DNA of 64,000 bases from Naumovozyma dairenensis CBS 421 (GCF_000227115.2 NC_016486.1:806001-870000); one strand, 5' to 3'; numbered from the stretch's first letter, positions 1 to 9,520 are shown. The notes: generated by a model from the letters alone, not told the origin. Made by a program: numbers and translations.

Positions 1-241
1 TTGACACAATACGATCTGCTTATACTATATTCTCAAGTCATATTCTCTTGTTAATGTTTTAAATTTATTACTATTTTACTGATTAAAAGTGTATTCCCAA
101 CATCTAGGTATATATCCTGTATAAGGTTGGAATTTGGTCTCAGAAATATCAATTTTTGAAAAAGAAGACTAGACGAACAGGTCATTCTACTGAAGGTACA
201 GCAGACGGCAGTTCCTTTTATTGATCTTTGCTTATAAAACC

Positions 242-1051
242 ATGTATTTCACGATTGTAATATTAAATACCATTCTTTCGCTCAGTTTTGTCTCTGCTAA
301 CACCAACACAAATAAACTGAATCCTTTTAGTAAGACTCATTTCCGTAATCATATATGCTTAACCCTACCTCCCATAAAATTCTCCAAAGGCAGTCAAGAA
401 CTTAATTTGGAACTCTCCAAAGAGCTTTCCTGTTTCTATTTTAAAACTAAATTTGAAGGTGGAGACCCTAACGAAGTAATAGTCTCAATAAAAGTTGAAG
501 ACATAATTCCAGAAGGTATTGGTGACCCAAAACGATTTGGTGGAACAAGTGTCGATAAGGGTAAACAAAAATTATTTTTTAATTTGCGTTCAATGGATAA
601 CGATTTTTCACTTTTAAAAAGTTCAAGAAACTTAAAGACTGGCATTTCCATGTTTGAAGTTAATCCCATGGGTATGGATACTTTCGAGTTTTGTTTCCAA
701 AATTTTGTCTTCGATGGTTCATGGGATTCCATTGATTCAGATAAAACCATCGAAATAGATATTTCAGCTAATGACTTGGAAAACCCAGCTTTAGAGAAGT
801 TTATTACGAGTCATTTCACAGAACAGATATATACTTCCCTACAAGAAAACGTGGACCAACTAAACGATTTGTTGAATGTTACAATAAAACATGAGTTATT
901 AAGTGTGGAAGGGTGCCATCGTGATTTAAATGAAAATACTTTCTCACTTATGATTAAAGGTGGAATTTTTCTTACAGTTATAGTTTGTTTAATGGGTTTG
1001 TTCCAACTATATTTAATCTTTGAAAAAATGGGGTGTGCCATTAATAAATGA
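242..1051 (+). CDS. RRT6: RRT6-like p24-related membrane protein
   Basis: A 269-residue protein resembling S. cerevisiae Rrt6 (YGL146C), a poorly characterised protein related to the p24/emp24 cargo-receptor family. The N-terminus reads as a cleavable signal peptide (about residues 1-19, ending LSFVSA). A long luminal part follows, then a short coiled-coil-like stretch, and one transmembrane segment near residues 240-260 with a very short cytosolic tail (EKMGCAINK). This is the p24 layout, so action in the early secretory pathway is inferred. I start at the ATG at 242. The frame opens 21 bases earlier only at a TTG, which yeast would not normally use, and the ATG start puts the hydrophobic signal at the terminus. 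Its neighbour RPL9 also adjoins RRT6 in S. cerevisiae, which supports the identity. Confidence 0.75.
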   Translation: MYFTIVILNTILSLSFVSANTNTNKLNPFSKTHFRNHICLTLPPIKFSKGSQELNLELSKELSCFYFKTKFEGGDPNEVIVSIKVEDIIPEGIGDPKRFGGTSVDKGKQKLFFNLRSMDNDFSLLKSSRNLKTGISMFEVNPMGMDTFEFCFQNFVFDGSWDSIDSDKTIEIDISANDLENPALEKFITSHFTEQIYTSLQENVDQLNDLLNVTIKHELLSVEGCHRDLNENTFSLMIKGGIFLTVIVCLMGLFQLYLIFEKMGCAINK

Positions 1052-1519
1052 ATAGATCCTTCTGATCTTTGGAGGTCAAATAAATCTTTATCATTTGGTT
1101 ATAGAATATCATAATATATATATATATTTACTGGAGGAAAGCAGTTTATGATTACTGTCATCGCATTTGTGAAAAATAAAATTAGAAGTTTATTTTCTCC
1201 CAAGTTTTCTAACCCTAAAAATTATTTCAATACTACAAAATAAGTAGAGGCCAATCTTGTTCATTAACATACAAAGACTTCACTGATAACTTTTTTATTT
1301 TTATGAGAAACACCATAACCCTATTTTTAAAGACATACCCTAAAAATTGTGAAAATCTTGGAAATCTGAAAAATAATTGAAAAATATTGGTTCTTAAAAA
1401 GTTCCTTCAATGAAAAGTTGTAAATGAACTCATCGATGGACTGACGCCCAAGATACCGTAAAGCAAATAGTACCAGCCCACTTACTCAGTCCATAGAATA
1501 AGGAAAACAAAAAGAGAGA
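1052..1519. other. RRT6-RRP42 spacer with ribosome-biogenesis promoter motifs
   Basis: No gene is visible. The spacer has two Tbf1-like CCCTAA elements (AACCCTAA at 1211-1218 and ACCCTAA at 1337-1343). Two RRPE-like A-rich motifs follow (TGAAAAATA near 1367-1375 and TGAAAAATAT at 1378-1387). A PAC-like CTCATCG lies at 1429-1435. RRPE plus PAC is the classical combination upstream of yeast rRNA-processing genes and fits RRP42 immediately downstream. The motif matches are seen in sequence; factor binding is inferred. Confidence 0.5.
1429..1435 (+). promoter_or_regulatory. PAC-like element upstream of RRP42
   Basis: CTCATCG is the reverse complement of the CGATGAG core of the PAC motif (Dot6/Tod6 target). 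It lies about 85 bases before the RRP42 ATG and just downstream of two RRPE-like motifs at 1367-1387. This pairing is typical of ribosome-biogenesis promoters. Confidence 0.45.
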
Positions 1520-2317
1520 ATGGTTTTATCAGTTGCAGAAAAATCCTATTTATATGATTCATTAGCTTCCAAACCATCAATTAGACCGGACGGTAGACTA
1601 CCACATCAATTCAGACCAATTGAAATATTCACGAATTTTCTACCAAGTTCTGATGGGTCCTCAAGAATAATTGCCAGTGATGGTAGTGAATGTATAGTGA
1701 GTATAAAATCTAAAGTTGTTGATCATTCCATAGAAAATGACTTAGTTCAAGTGGATATCAACGTTGCTGGGGAAAGAGATGATTCCATCATAGTGGAAAC
1801 GTTATCATCATTAATGAATAAAGTTTTAAAATCAAATAAGGGGATTGATACAAGCAAATTACAATTAACCAAGAAATATAGTTTTAAAATCTTTATTGAT
1901 GTTTTAATTATATCGTCATATTCTTATCCTGCATCTTTGATTTCATTTAGTATCTTTTCCGCCTTAAAGGCAACAAAACTACCGAAACTTGTTTCATCAT
2001 TTGATGATTTGGAAGTAGAAGAATTACCAATGTTTCATGATTATGATCTCGTTACTCTAGATGTTAATCCACCATTAGTATTTGTGTTGGCCATTGTAGG
2101 AGATAATATTTTCATTGATCCTGCATCTAATGAAACTGAAGTGGCTAATAATGGCCTTATTGTTACTTGGTCGAATGGGAAAGTCATATCACCAATAAAG
2201 ACATTGGCATTGAATGATAGATATATAAATGGATTTAATCCCTTATTATTGAAGAATGGTATAAAATTAGTAGAACAATATGGTCAAAATATTGCTGATG
2301 CATTAGAGAATCTTTAA
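1520..2317 (+). CDS. RRP42: Exosome core subunit Rrp42
   Basis: A 265-residue protein, the same length as S. cerevisiae Rrp42 (YDL111C) and almost collinear with it. The N-terminal SVAEKSYLYDSLASKPSIRP and the following PDGRLPHQFRPIEI are hallmark stretches. It is an RNase PH-fold subunit of the six-member ring of the RNA exosome, which acts in nucleus and cytoplasm in 3'-to-5' RNA processing and decay. The yeast ring is catalytically inert and threads RNA to Dis3, whose gene starts at the right end of this window. The ATG at 1520 is well supported by collinearity. In S. cerevisiae the gene is on chromosome IV, so its position between RRT6 and RPL9 differs from that species. Confidence 0.97.
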   Translation: MVLSVAEKSYLYDSLASKPSIRPDGRLPHQFRPIEIFTNFLPSSDGSSRIIASDGSECIVSIKSKVVDHSIENDLVQVDINVAGERDDSIIVETLSSLMNKVLKSNKGIDTSKLQLTKKYSFKIFIDVLIISSYSYPASLISFSIFSALKATKLPKLVSSFDDLEVEELPMFHDYDLVTLDVNPPLVFVLAIVGDNIFIDPASNETEVANNGLIVTWSNGKVISPIKTLALNDRYINGFNPLLLKNGIKLVEQYGQNIADALENL

Positions 2318-3148
2318 ACACGTTAAAGAAACGTATAAACTTTGGAGTGGAATAAGCTCGATTGCCGTAAGATTAGCAAATCAAGGTTTTTTTTACAGGC
2401 GTGAAGTTATATTCAATTCTAGTGGTAACCAGATCTGTGGCAACATACAAGTGACAGCGTACATATTGAGTCTGGGATGGAACGAACCCAATAATGTAAG
2501 TACATTTTATCATTGAATTTCCTTTTCAGAGGAGGAAAATTTTTATACATTTGCATAACTTTAAACATCCCCATTCAGTAAATACTGTTTTCAACTCTAA
2601 TTTACGTCTGTTTCTCTGTAGCATACTCATCATGATTAATTTATTTACGTTACATTTTCATACCTTCCAAACTTCATTGATATAAACTACGTGACTGTTT
2701 TTTAGAAAATGTCCGGATGTTTTGAATTAACCTTTTTATTTGTGAAAATTTCCGATTGATTCTTTCCCGAAGGTATTAGTCATTTCAGCCCGAGGCGGAG
2801 CAGGGAGCCCGTCCAGTGGGAAACATTTCCCTCAAGCCCTTTGAGAGAGGAAAAGGATCTTCTGGCTCGACCGGCTTCACCCAGCCTAACAGATCTCTGC
2901 CTGTGTTACTTTCATGAATTATGCAGAGTAAATTGTTTGATCTTACCTGAGGACTTTCCAGCTGAATGTAGTGATACTCCGCCAAAGTCAGGTAACGTAA
3001 CGTAGGGCTAGTCAGAGAGTAGTTGATGAAAGCGGTTAATTTTTCAATATCTTGAAATGATATTAGGAAATAATGTTGGTTATGATTAAAAATTGGGGCT
3101 TTTTTTTTTTAAAAGAAATCTTAAGGAAGAGGCCAAACCAGATTCAAA
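2318..3148. other. RRP42-RPL9 spacer holding a GC-rich structured block
   Basis: No convincing coding region. The first half is ordinary AT-rich DNA. From about 2775 to 3005 the sequence becomes clearly more GC-rich and self-complementary (listed separately as a candidate RNA). The RPL9 leader then follows, with a ten-T run near 3101-3110. I did not find a good Rap1 site in front of RPL9. Confidence 0.4.
2775..3000. ncRNA. Candidate structured non-coding RNA (unassigned)
   Basis: This GC-rich island in an AT-rich spacer has several local hairpins. TTACCTGA at about 2943-2950 pairs perfectly with TCAGGTAA at about 2988-2995 across a 37-base loop region. Shorter stems such as GGGAA/TTCCC and CTCAA/TTGAG lie further left. 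On the + strand an AGAGTA hexamer lies between the two hairpin groups and fits the ANANNA hinge of H/ACA snoRNAs, but I see no clear ACA tail. I compared it from memory with U1-U6, SRP, RNase P and MRP RNAs and found no convincing match. It could also be GC-rich promoter DNA for RPL9. Strand is unresolved. Confidence 0.3.
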
Positions 3149-3724
3149 ATGAAGTACATCCAAACTGAACAATCCATTGCCATCCCAGAAGGTGTCACTG
3201 TTAACATTAAATCCAGAATTGTTAAGGTTACTGGTCCAAGAGGTGTCTTGACTAAGAACTTGAAGCACATTGATGTTACTTTCAACAAGGTTTCCAAGGA
3301 TTTGATCAAGGTTACTGTTCACAATGGTGACAGAAAGCACGTTGCTGCTTTGAGAACCGTCAAGTCTTTAGTTGACAACATGGTTATTGGTGTCACTAAG
3401 GGTTTCAAGTACAAGATGAGATATGTTTACGCGCATTTCCCAATCAATGTCAACACAATTGAAAAAGATGGTGCTAAATTCATTGAAATCAGAAATTTCT
3501 TGGGTGATAAGAAGGTCAGAACTGTTCCAGTTAGAGAAGGTGTTGATATTGAATACTCCACTAACGTTAAGGATGAAATTGTTTTATCTGGTAACTCTGT
3601 TGAAAACGTTTCTCAAAACGCTGCTGACATTCAACAAATCTGTCGTGTTAGAAACAAGGATATCCGTAAGTTCTTAGATGGTATCTATGTTTCTCACAAG
3701 GGTTGTATTGTTGAAGATATGTAA
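3149..3724 (+). CDS. RPL9: 60S ribosomal protein L9 (uL6)
   Basis: A 191-residue protein, identical in length to S. cerevisiae Rpl9A/B and nearly collinear with it, for example MKYIQTEQSIAIPEGV at the start and NGDRKHVAALRTVKSLVDNM internally. It is the eukaryotic uL6 protein of the large subunit, near the sarcin-ricin loop and GTPase centre. Codons are strongly biased to the preferred yeast set (GGT, AAG, GTT), as expected for a very highly expressed gene. RRT6 to the left and ARO2 to the right match the RPL9A (YGL147C) neighbourhood, so it is the RPL9A-position copy. Confidence 0.98.
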   Translation: MKYIQTEQSIAIPEGVTVNIKSRIVKVTGPRGVLTKNLKHIDVTFNKVSKDLIKVTVHNGDRKHVAALRTVKSLVDNMVIGVTKGFKYKMRYVYAHFPINVNTIEKDGAKFIEIRNFLGDKKVRTVPVREGVDIEYSTNVKDEIVLSGNSVENVSQNAADIQQICRVRNKDIRKFLDGIYVSHKGCIVEDM

Positions 3725-4054
3725 ACAAACCACAGACGATATATGTAGTATATATTTTTTTGTATATTTTATAATATCTCAATTGCCAAAATTATAATCA
3801 TTTAATATTATTAATTGTATTCGTATTGATGTAATTATTATGTATTTGCTTGGTTATTTTTAATGAACATCGCGGTGCCAAATCTGAGAAAAGGCCATTG
3901 GCATGAAACATACGTAAGGACAGGCAGTTGGGAAGCCGTTTTAAAATACAAATCTATAAACAACAATGTTATAATAGATTTCTTTCCCTAAAGTATAGAG
4001 CTCCTTTACATATGTTAAGGAGATTGAATTCATTAATATCTATAAATACATTCT
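3725..4054. other. RPL9-ARO2 convergent 3' spacer
   Basis: Two genes end towards each other here. The strand is T-rich just after RPL9 (TATATATTTTTTTGTATATT-like, near 3745), which resembles a yeast 3'-end formation signal. Nothing else is recognised. Confidence 0.4.
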
Positions 4055-5188
4055 TTAATTAACAATGGATCTTGAATATTCTCTTGATTTTTGAATCAAA
4101 AGAGCGTCAGCTAATACCAGAGCAGTCATGGCTTCGACAATAGGGATAGCCCTTGGAGTGACAGCAGGGTCATGTCTTCCCTTTGCAGCCAATACACCTT
4201 CTTTACCATCATAGGTAGCGGTCTTTTGTTCTTGAGAAATAGTTGCCACTGACTTAAATGGGACGGAGAAATAAATGTTTTCACCATTGGAGATCCCACC
4301 TTGGATCCCTCCAGAGTTATTAGTCTTTGTTCTCAATCTCTTTTGCTCCTCATCATAATAAAACATATCATTATGTTTAGAACCTGGTACAGAGACACCA
4401 GCAAACCCAGATCCAATTTCGAACCCCTTTGAAGCAGGAATAGACAGCATAGCATGAGCCAACATAGCTTCTAATTTATCAAAACAAGGTTCACCCAACC
4501 CAGTAGGTAAATTTCTAACGACACAAGTGACAACACCACCAATAGAATCTTGATTTCCTCTATATTTTTCAATTTCCTTAACCATATCTCCTGCAACAGA
4601 AGCATCAGGACATCTAATAGGACCCATAGAATCGACTTTCTCTCTCGTAATGGTGTTCAAAACATGTTGGAAATTAGGATCGAATGGATTTCTCTCCATC
4701 TTAATCTCACCAATTTGAGTGACAAACCCCACGATCTCCACATTAGAGACTTGTTTCAAGAATTTTTCAGCGATAGCACCTGCAGCGACTCTCCCAATAG
4801 TTTCTCTTGCAGATGCTCTCCCACCACCCGATGATGCTTGAATGCCGTATTTTTCAGAGTAAGTGAAATCAGCATGAGAAGGCCTTGGGAATTTATTCAT
4901 TATATCGTTGTAATCATTTGGTCTTTGATCCTCATTACGGATAAGCATAGCGATAGGAGTTCCTAAAGTTTTGTTGAATTCAATACCACTTTGGATTTCC
5001 ACTTTGTCCTTTTCGTTTCTTGGAGTGGAAAGTTTGGATTGACCTGGTCTTCTTCTGGTTAGTTGTGGTTGGATGTCAGCTTCTGTTAGGGTCATTCCTG
5101 GGGGCACACCGTCCACTATGCAGCCGACTGATTTACAATGGGATTCACCATATGTGGTTACTTTGAATAATTTACCGAAGGTAGACAT
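4055..5188 (-). CDS. ARO2: Chorismate synthase
   Basis: A 377-residue protein matching S. cerevisiae Aro2 (376 aa). It converts 5-enolpyruvylshikimate-3-phosphate to chorismate, the last shikimate-pathway step before the aromatic amino acids branch. The fungal enzyme also makes its own reduced flavin. Family signatures are present: [18 protein letters not shown] (residues 14-31), the basic RRRPGQ motif, [20 protein letters not shown] and [14 protein letters not shown] start at the ATG at 5186-5188 ([10 protein letters not shown]). An in-frame upstream start at 5245 would add 19 unconserved residues. It converges with RPL9, as in S. cerevisiae. Confidence 0.97.
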   Translation of the reverse strand: MSTFGKLFKVTTYGESHCKSVGCIVDGVPPGMTLTEADIQPQLTRRRPGQSKLSTPRNEKDKVEIQSGIEFNKTLGTPIAMLIRNEDQRPNDYNDIMNKFPRPSHADFTYSEKYGIQASSGGGRASARETIGRVAAGAIAEKFLKQVSNVEIVGFVTQIGEIKMERNPFDPNFQHVLNTITREKVDSMGPIRCPDASVAGDMVKEIEKYRGNQDSIGGVVTCVVRNLPTGLGEPCFDKLEAMLAHAMLSIPASKGFEIGSGFAGVSVPGSKHNDMFYYDEEQKRLRTKTNNSGGIQGGISNGENIYFSVPFKSVATISQEQKTATYDGKEGVLAAKGRHDPAVTPRAIPIVEAMTALVLADALLIQKSREYSRSIVN

Positions 5189-6260
5189 GTTGCTATATGC
5201 TTTGGTTCTATTGTAGTGAGGAGGGAGGATTGTAAAAAGATACAAGGTAGGTTATATATATGTAGGTATGTGCTGATAAATCTGTCATCTGGAAGAGCTG
5301 AGTTGGATGAATCATCAAGAAACTGACTGGTAGATAGATTGACAATAATTTTTCACTTTGTCACCCAGAGGGCAGTTGGGTGCATGCCACCCGTGGAGTT
5401 AGTCACGGGTATCTGCCATGCCCGGCAAATACTAACTTCAGGAGAATTCTTCGACGAACACGGCGGCGACGACGACAGCAACTGCGACGACACACTGGGA
5501 CGTCACAGGGATACATTGGTGTTGCGGACATGGGCAGCTGATGATGAACAGTGTGACGGGTTGGCTTTTAATCAAAACCATTAGTTTTTTTTAGTATTTA
5601 ATCTATAAAAATATACCATAAAATCATATTATGGGACTATTATTATTTTGTTTTATTCCAATCCTTGCCCACTCCTTGACCAAAATAGATCAACCTAGTG
5701 TAAATCCCCAAATTTTGATTACTACCCAACCTGTTTTTCAAAAAATTCTTCCTAATTCTAGCTTTTTCAATGCATGGACCAAAAGTAGGTATGGCGGGAA
5801 AACTTGTTTCAAATTTGAAAGATTCAAAATTTAGGACAAAGGGTTAAAAGTACCGGCATTAAAGTAGATAAGGGTGCAAATAATTCCCTAATTTTCTTCT
5901 CTTGATTCGGTGCTAACTAGAAAGCAAGCCTGTGGATGTATACAATAGAAATATAAAAAAAGAAAAATAAACCGTGTCTACCGCCGAGTGTGACAGGTGC
6001 TTGTTCACTTTTTGCTGTCCATTCAGAACTAATGTTGGGCAAGACAAAGGGTAACCCGGAGAACACTTTTTTTACACTTATCTGTAAAAACAAGACAAAA
6101 GAGATTTCAGAAGGCCTCTTACTTTGGTGGTGGGAGCACCCAAACCCTCCCTTTCAGATTTGAAATGCCAACAACGCGGAACGCCTAAATCCACGACAAA
6201 AAAAATTAATAAGCACATTTAATAATAGTATAATATTTCCCAAATCCATCGGATCATTTC

Positions 6261-6270
6261 TCCGGCCGGA
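6261..6270. promoter_or_regulatory. Palindromic CCG/CGG zinc-cluster-type site
   Basis: TCCGGCCGGA is a perfect 10-bp palindrome 378 bases upstream of the quinone-reductase ATG. Everted or inverted CCG/CGG triplets are the usual targets of fungal Zn2Cys6 regulators, several of which control drug and oxidative-stress genes. Another CCG-rich stretch (near 6330-6345) lies between it and the TATA box. The regulator cannot be named from this alone. Confidence 0.35.
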
Positions 6271-6496
6271 AGACATTAGACAATGTATTCTTAACGTCGA
6301 AATCAATCGCTAAACTACCTCTAATCCGTACCGCTCCGACCCTCGATAGTATACGTAATATGACAAATCTTGAGGAATATTAGGTCAGCAAACAGAAACG
6401 ACACACAGCTAAAGCATCAGCTAACCTATGTTCAATTACATAAAGATCTGCCTCGAGGTATCCATCACAGTGTTATAAGAAAGACAAAATGAAAAG

Positions 6497-6506
6497 TATA
6501 TAAATA
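6497..6506 (+). promoter_or_regulatory. TATA box of quinone-reductase gene
   Basis: TATATAAATA lies 142 bases before the ATG at 6648, a normal distance for yeast. A consensus TATA element suggests an inducible, stress-type promoter rather than a housekeeping one. Confidence 0.55.
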
Positions 6507-6647
6507 GTAGGCTCTCTCTCGAGAAAGAATTATATTTCGAAATGAATTTCTTATAACATTACATTTACTGTTTCTAGCAAGATATCAATAATAACATATC
6601 AAGCAAACAACAATCCAAAAAAAGCAACCACTTAAACAATCAAAAAA

Positions 6648-7433
6648 ATGACAACTTCCAACACTATCAAAAAAGTTTTAATCGTCTTTGGTCATCCAGA
6701 ACGTAAATCGTTCAATGGATCTCTATTAGACGCTACTGTCAAGAATTTAGAATCTCAAGGCCTTGAAGTCAAAGTCTCAGATCTGTACAGAATGAATTGG
6801 AAATCAGAAGTCACAGAAGACGACTTCCCCGAAACTCATGAAAAAGGAACAAGATTAGAGGTTGCGCCAGAATCCTTAGCTGCTTTCCAAAATCACAAGT
6901 TGACACCAGATGTCGTTGCTGAACAAGAAAAATTGGAATGGGCGGATTTAGTCATCCTCCAATTCCCATTATGGTGGACTGGTTTTCCTGCTATCTTGAA
7001 AGGTTGGGTAGACAGAGTTTTTAGTGCTGGATTAGCATACTACCGTCCTGAAAGATTTGGTGATGGTGCCTTTGCTGGTAAGAAGGCAATGCTAATGGTT
7101 TCTACTGGTGGGGCCGAAAGTCATTATTCTGCGACCGGTATACATGGTCCAATTAATGATCTTTTATTCCCTATTCAACATGGAATGTTATTTTACACTG
7201 GGATGACTATCTTACCACCATTCGTTACATATTCAGCTTACAATATAACTGATGATAAGTTCAATTCTATTTTGGAAGATTTGTATAATCATTTCAAAGA
7301 TATTGACTCTTTGAAACCAATCGCATACAGAAAGCAAGCTGAGGATTATGATCCAAAAACAAAGGAATTGAAGCAAGAGATCGTCGATGCAAGCAATGAA
7401 AAGGGATTCTCTTTACATATTCGCAAGGATTAG
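6648..7433 (+). CDS. NQO1/NQO2-type NAD(P)H quinone oxidoreductase
   Basis: A 261-residue flavodoxin-like-fold protein of the NQO1/NQO2 (DT-diaphorase) family, expected to reduce quinones by two electrons using NAD(P)H and bound FAD, probably in the cytosol. Evidence includes the N-terminal FGHPERKSFN nucleotide-binding loop (His16 corresponds to the NQO1 N-terminal His) and SDLYRMNW. The strongest motif is LTPDVVAEQEKLEWADLVI followed by QFPLWWTGFPAILKGWVDRVF (about residues 85-125). The GGAESHYSATGIHG loop at 154-167 carries Tyr160 and His166, at the positions of the NQO1 catalytic Tyr/His pair. I know of no S. cerevisiae equivalent; Lot6, Pst2, Ycp4 and Rfs1 are different, shorter families. 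The gene sits alone in the ARO2-INO80 interval. Codon use is not obviously foreign. Confidence 0.85.
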   Translation: MTTSNTIKKVLIVFGHPERKSFNGSLLDATVKNLESQGLEVKVSDLYRMNWKSEVTEDDFPETHEKGTRLEVAPESLAAFQNHKLTPDVVAEQEKLEWADLVILQFPLWWTGFPAILKGWVDRVFSAGLAYYRPERFGDGAFAGKKAMLMVSTGGAESHYSATGIHGPINDLLFPIQHGMLFYTGMTILPPFVTYSAYNITDDKFNSILEDLYNHFKDIDSLKPIAYRKQAEDYDPKTKELKQEIVDASNEKGFSLHIRKD

Positions 7434-7613
7434 TAAATATACGAATTTTTTTTTTATATATTTTCATATTATAATAGTTCTATAAAACGGAAACTACATA
7501 TATTTCCTTAGAATAAATATTTCATTGCTTTCATTTTGTTTTTTGTATGATCTAAACGATTTTTAAAGAGGTCAGTGTTTAGCAAACAATACCTACTCGA
7601 AATGGACTGCCGT

Positions 7614-7623
7614 TAGCCGCCGA
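7614..7623 (+). promoter_or_regulatory. URS1/Ume6-type site
   Basis: TAGCCGCCGA is an exact match to the URS1 core bound by Ume6, the repressor of early meiotic and some metabolic genes. It lies 68 bases before the ATG at 7691 and about 180 bases after the quinone-reductase stop, so it most plausibly served the reading frame at 7691. Confidence 0.45.
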
Positions 7624-7690
7624 GCCTTCGTAAACGAATTAAAAAAATACTTGGTAGAGGGAAGCAGAAAAGCTATAAAGTTCATGGGGT

Positions 7691-8053
7691 ATGGCAAACA
7701 AGATATCATGCATCCTTTTATGCTCTGTCACTCTTACTCGCAACTTAAGAGAACCTACTGATTTGAATAAATTCTCCCTTTATTTTTCATATGGTTATGG
7801 TTTGACTAATTCCTTGGAAAAAGGAATGGATATAACGACAAGGCTGGCTGTTGTGTGTGGGGGGACTGCTGATGATAGGTTCTTTTGGAATCATTATATG
7901 ACTTCTGATTTAAGATCACTGAAGGAAGTTATGAAAAATGATAGTATTGGGAAATATCTCATTCAACCTGTCATATATGGATATGTGAAATCAATCAATA
8001 CATACTTCCAAAACAAGATGTCAATTATAATTGGGTTTATTTCGAGAAAGTGA
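7691..8053 (+). pseudogene. Possible relic of an alcohol acetyltransferase (ATF/SLI1-like)
   Basis: A 120-codon open frame. Its pattern DLNKF, then FSYGYG about 10 residues later, then a FFWNHY block some 25 residues on, resembles the mid-C-terminal part of yeast Atf1/Atf2/Sli1 acyltransferases (there: DxR, YxYG, about 20-25 residues, FWxxxxYY). Family members are 450-550 residues with an HxxxDG active site. Nothing like that site or the remaining two thirds is seen around this frame, so it would be a truncated remnant. The match is by eye and weak. A URS1 site lies just upstream. It could also be a chance frame. Confidence 0.3.
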
Positions 8054-9238
8054 AGGTTTACAGTTGGTACGAGATATTCCCGTCGCAATGTTGATTTGGT
8101 TACCTTCCTAAAATGGTATATCGAGATAATCTCCATCTTCACCCCGTCAGGAAAAGTTCCACGGCTGCTTTCTCAGAGGCAAAAATTGGGCCTGAGACGG
8201 ATTAGGATTAATAGATTGGAAAAGCTATGACTGGAAGGGAAATTTTTTAAGAAAAAGGTAGGATAGAAACCAAATTCTATGGGTTAGAAAATAGGGTTGG
8301 TACATTCTGGTCATGAATTGGGGCAAGAATTGGAAAAAATGAAATAATAGTAGTGGTAAACAAGATTTTATAGTATTTTTGTATAGATTATATACTGTAC
8401 TATTTTTATTTAACTCACTTCCATTGATCTCTATTTCTTAGTACTTGCAGTAAGTCCTTTAAAGTGGGACCGCTATTAGAAGCAGTTCTCCTTCCTTACT
8501 AAGGAAATTGAAATTTTTGCTTGTATATTCAGGATTGGTATTTGATAACCAGTCATCACTTTCGCAACTAAGAAAAGGAGATCCAGCATTTTTTATTATC
8601 TGAACTTCCCCTAAAATTACTACTCCTATATGCGACTCTGTAGAGTCTATAATTATTTCGGTTTCCTCGAATATGTTAGGAAGTCTTGCTAGGCTATCCT
8701 CGAGAGGAAAGTTTTGATCTTGTTTCTAACCCTGATTACTTCGAGCTCAGGCTTTTGCGATTCCATTTCGAAGAAAATTCTGGAACATGTAAACCAAAGC
8801 CATTTTTTGAAAGTAGACTTGTCAATTGCACCGTATGAGTTCATAGTGTCTGCGAACCAGATGGAGCGTTCTTCAAAACGTCACGTTTTACAACTTGATT
8901 GGTAGTAAAACTTAATATTGAGCAGCTTTTCTTCTCAATTTCTCTGACTCTTGACCAGGAACAAGCAAAATTTGATGGATGGTAATTTTATCAATATTAA
9001 TATGTTTGTGGGTTGTTTCTAAATGGTTTTCCAATTTTGCAGAACGATTATTTGAGTAAGTCGCTTTGTCCTTCCAAGCAATAGCGTGGTTACATATTGT
9101 CCTCTCAACACATTATTTACCTAACAAAAGTTGTGGACTTCATTGGAAGTTTCTTCCTTCGTAATTAGTTCGGCAAATAATGTGAAGATGGATGACTGTA
9201 ATTTTGAAGCTTGAGCATAGTAAACAAGTCAAAAGGTA

Positions 9239-9511
9239 ATGTGTGGATTATGCGTTAATGAAGGGACAACTACTTCGACAGCTTGGTCTAAAAGGTTAGC
9301 ATTGTCGACAACTGGCTTGTCGTTGTTTGGTTCAAGTAAGTCGATGGTTGGCTTTTCTCTAGATCCTCTTTTACTTGGTCAAGAGTACCTCAGAAGCTAT
9401 TTTTTTTTATCTTTTGATGAAAATTCACCGATCTTCGCCATTCCTGTTGATCTCGTTACAATTTTTAGAGAAAATGCTAACAAAACCTGCTACTTCATTA
9501 AAAGTTTATGA
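9239..9511 (+). other. Short open frame, coding status doubtful
   Basis: A 90-codon frame starting with ATG (MCGLCVNEGTTTSTAW). I recognise no family. It ends just where the dispersed repeat at 9521 begins. The serine/leucine-rich composition and isolation in decayed-looking DNA argue against a functional gene, though a gene fragment is possible. Confidence 0.12.
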
Positions 9512-9520
9512 GATTGTTTC

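Larger units (their letters stand above)
5189..6647. other. ARO2 to quinone-reductase spacer
   Basis: A 1.46-kb divergent promoter region. About 5355-5560 is unusually GC-rich, with ACCCGTG (5389-5395) facing CACGGGT (5404-5410). A short ATG frame at 5631-5834 (67 codons) has a hydrophobic start but no recognisable homology, and I do not call it a gene. Near the quinone-reductase gene are a 10-bp palindrome at 6261-6270 and a TATA box at 6497-6506. Confidence 0.4.

Noticed and set aside
221..241. Seven-codon upstream extension of RRT6
   Set aside because: Opens only at TTG; the ATG at 242 gives a proper signal peptide.
2480..2530. tRNA-like B box (GGGTTCGTTCC on the minus strand)
   Set aside because: The invariant A is replaced by T, and no A box or cloverleaf is found at the right distance.
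5189..5245. 19-residue N-terminal extension of ARO2
   Set aside because: The extension is unconserved; the ATG at 5188 gives the yeast-like [10 protein letters not shown] start and expected length.
8714..8905. 63-codon frame
   Set aside because: TTG start, no homology, isolated in decayed spacer.
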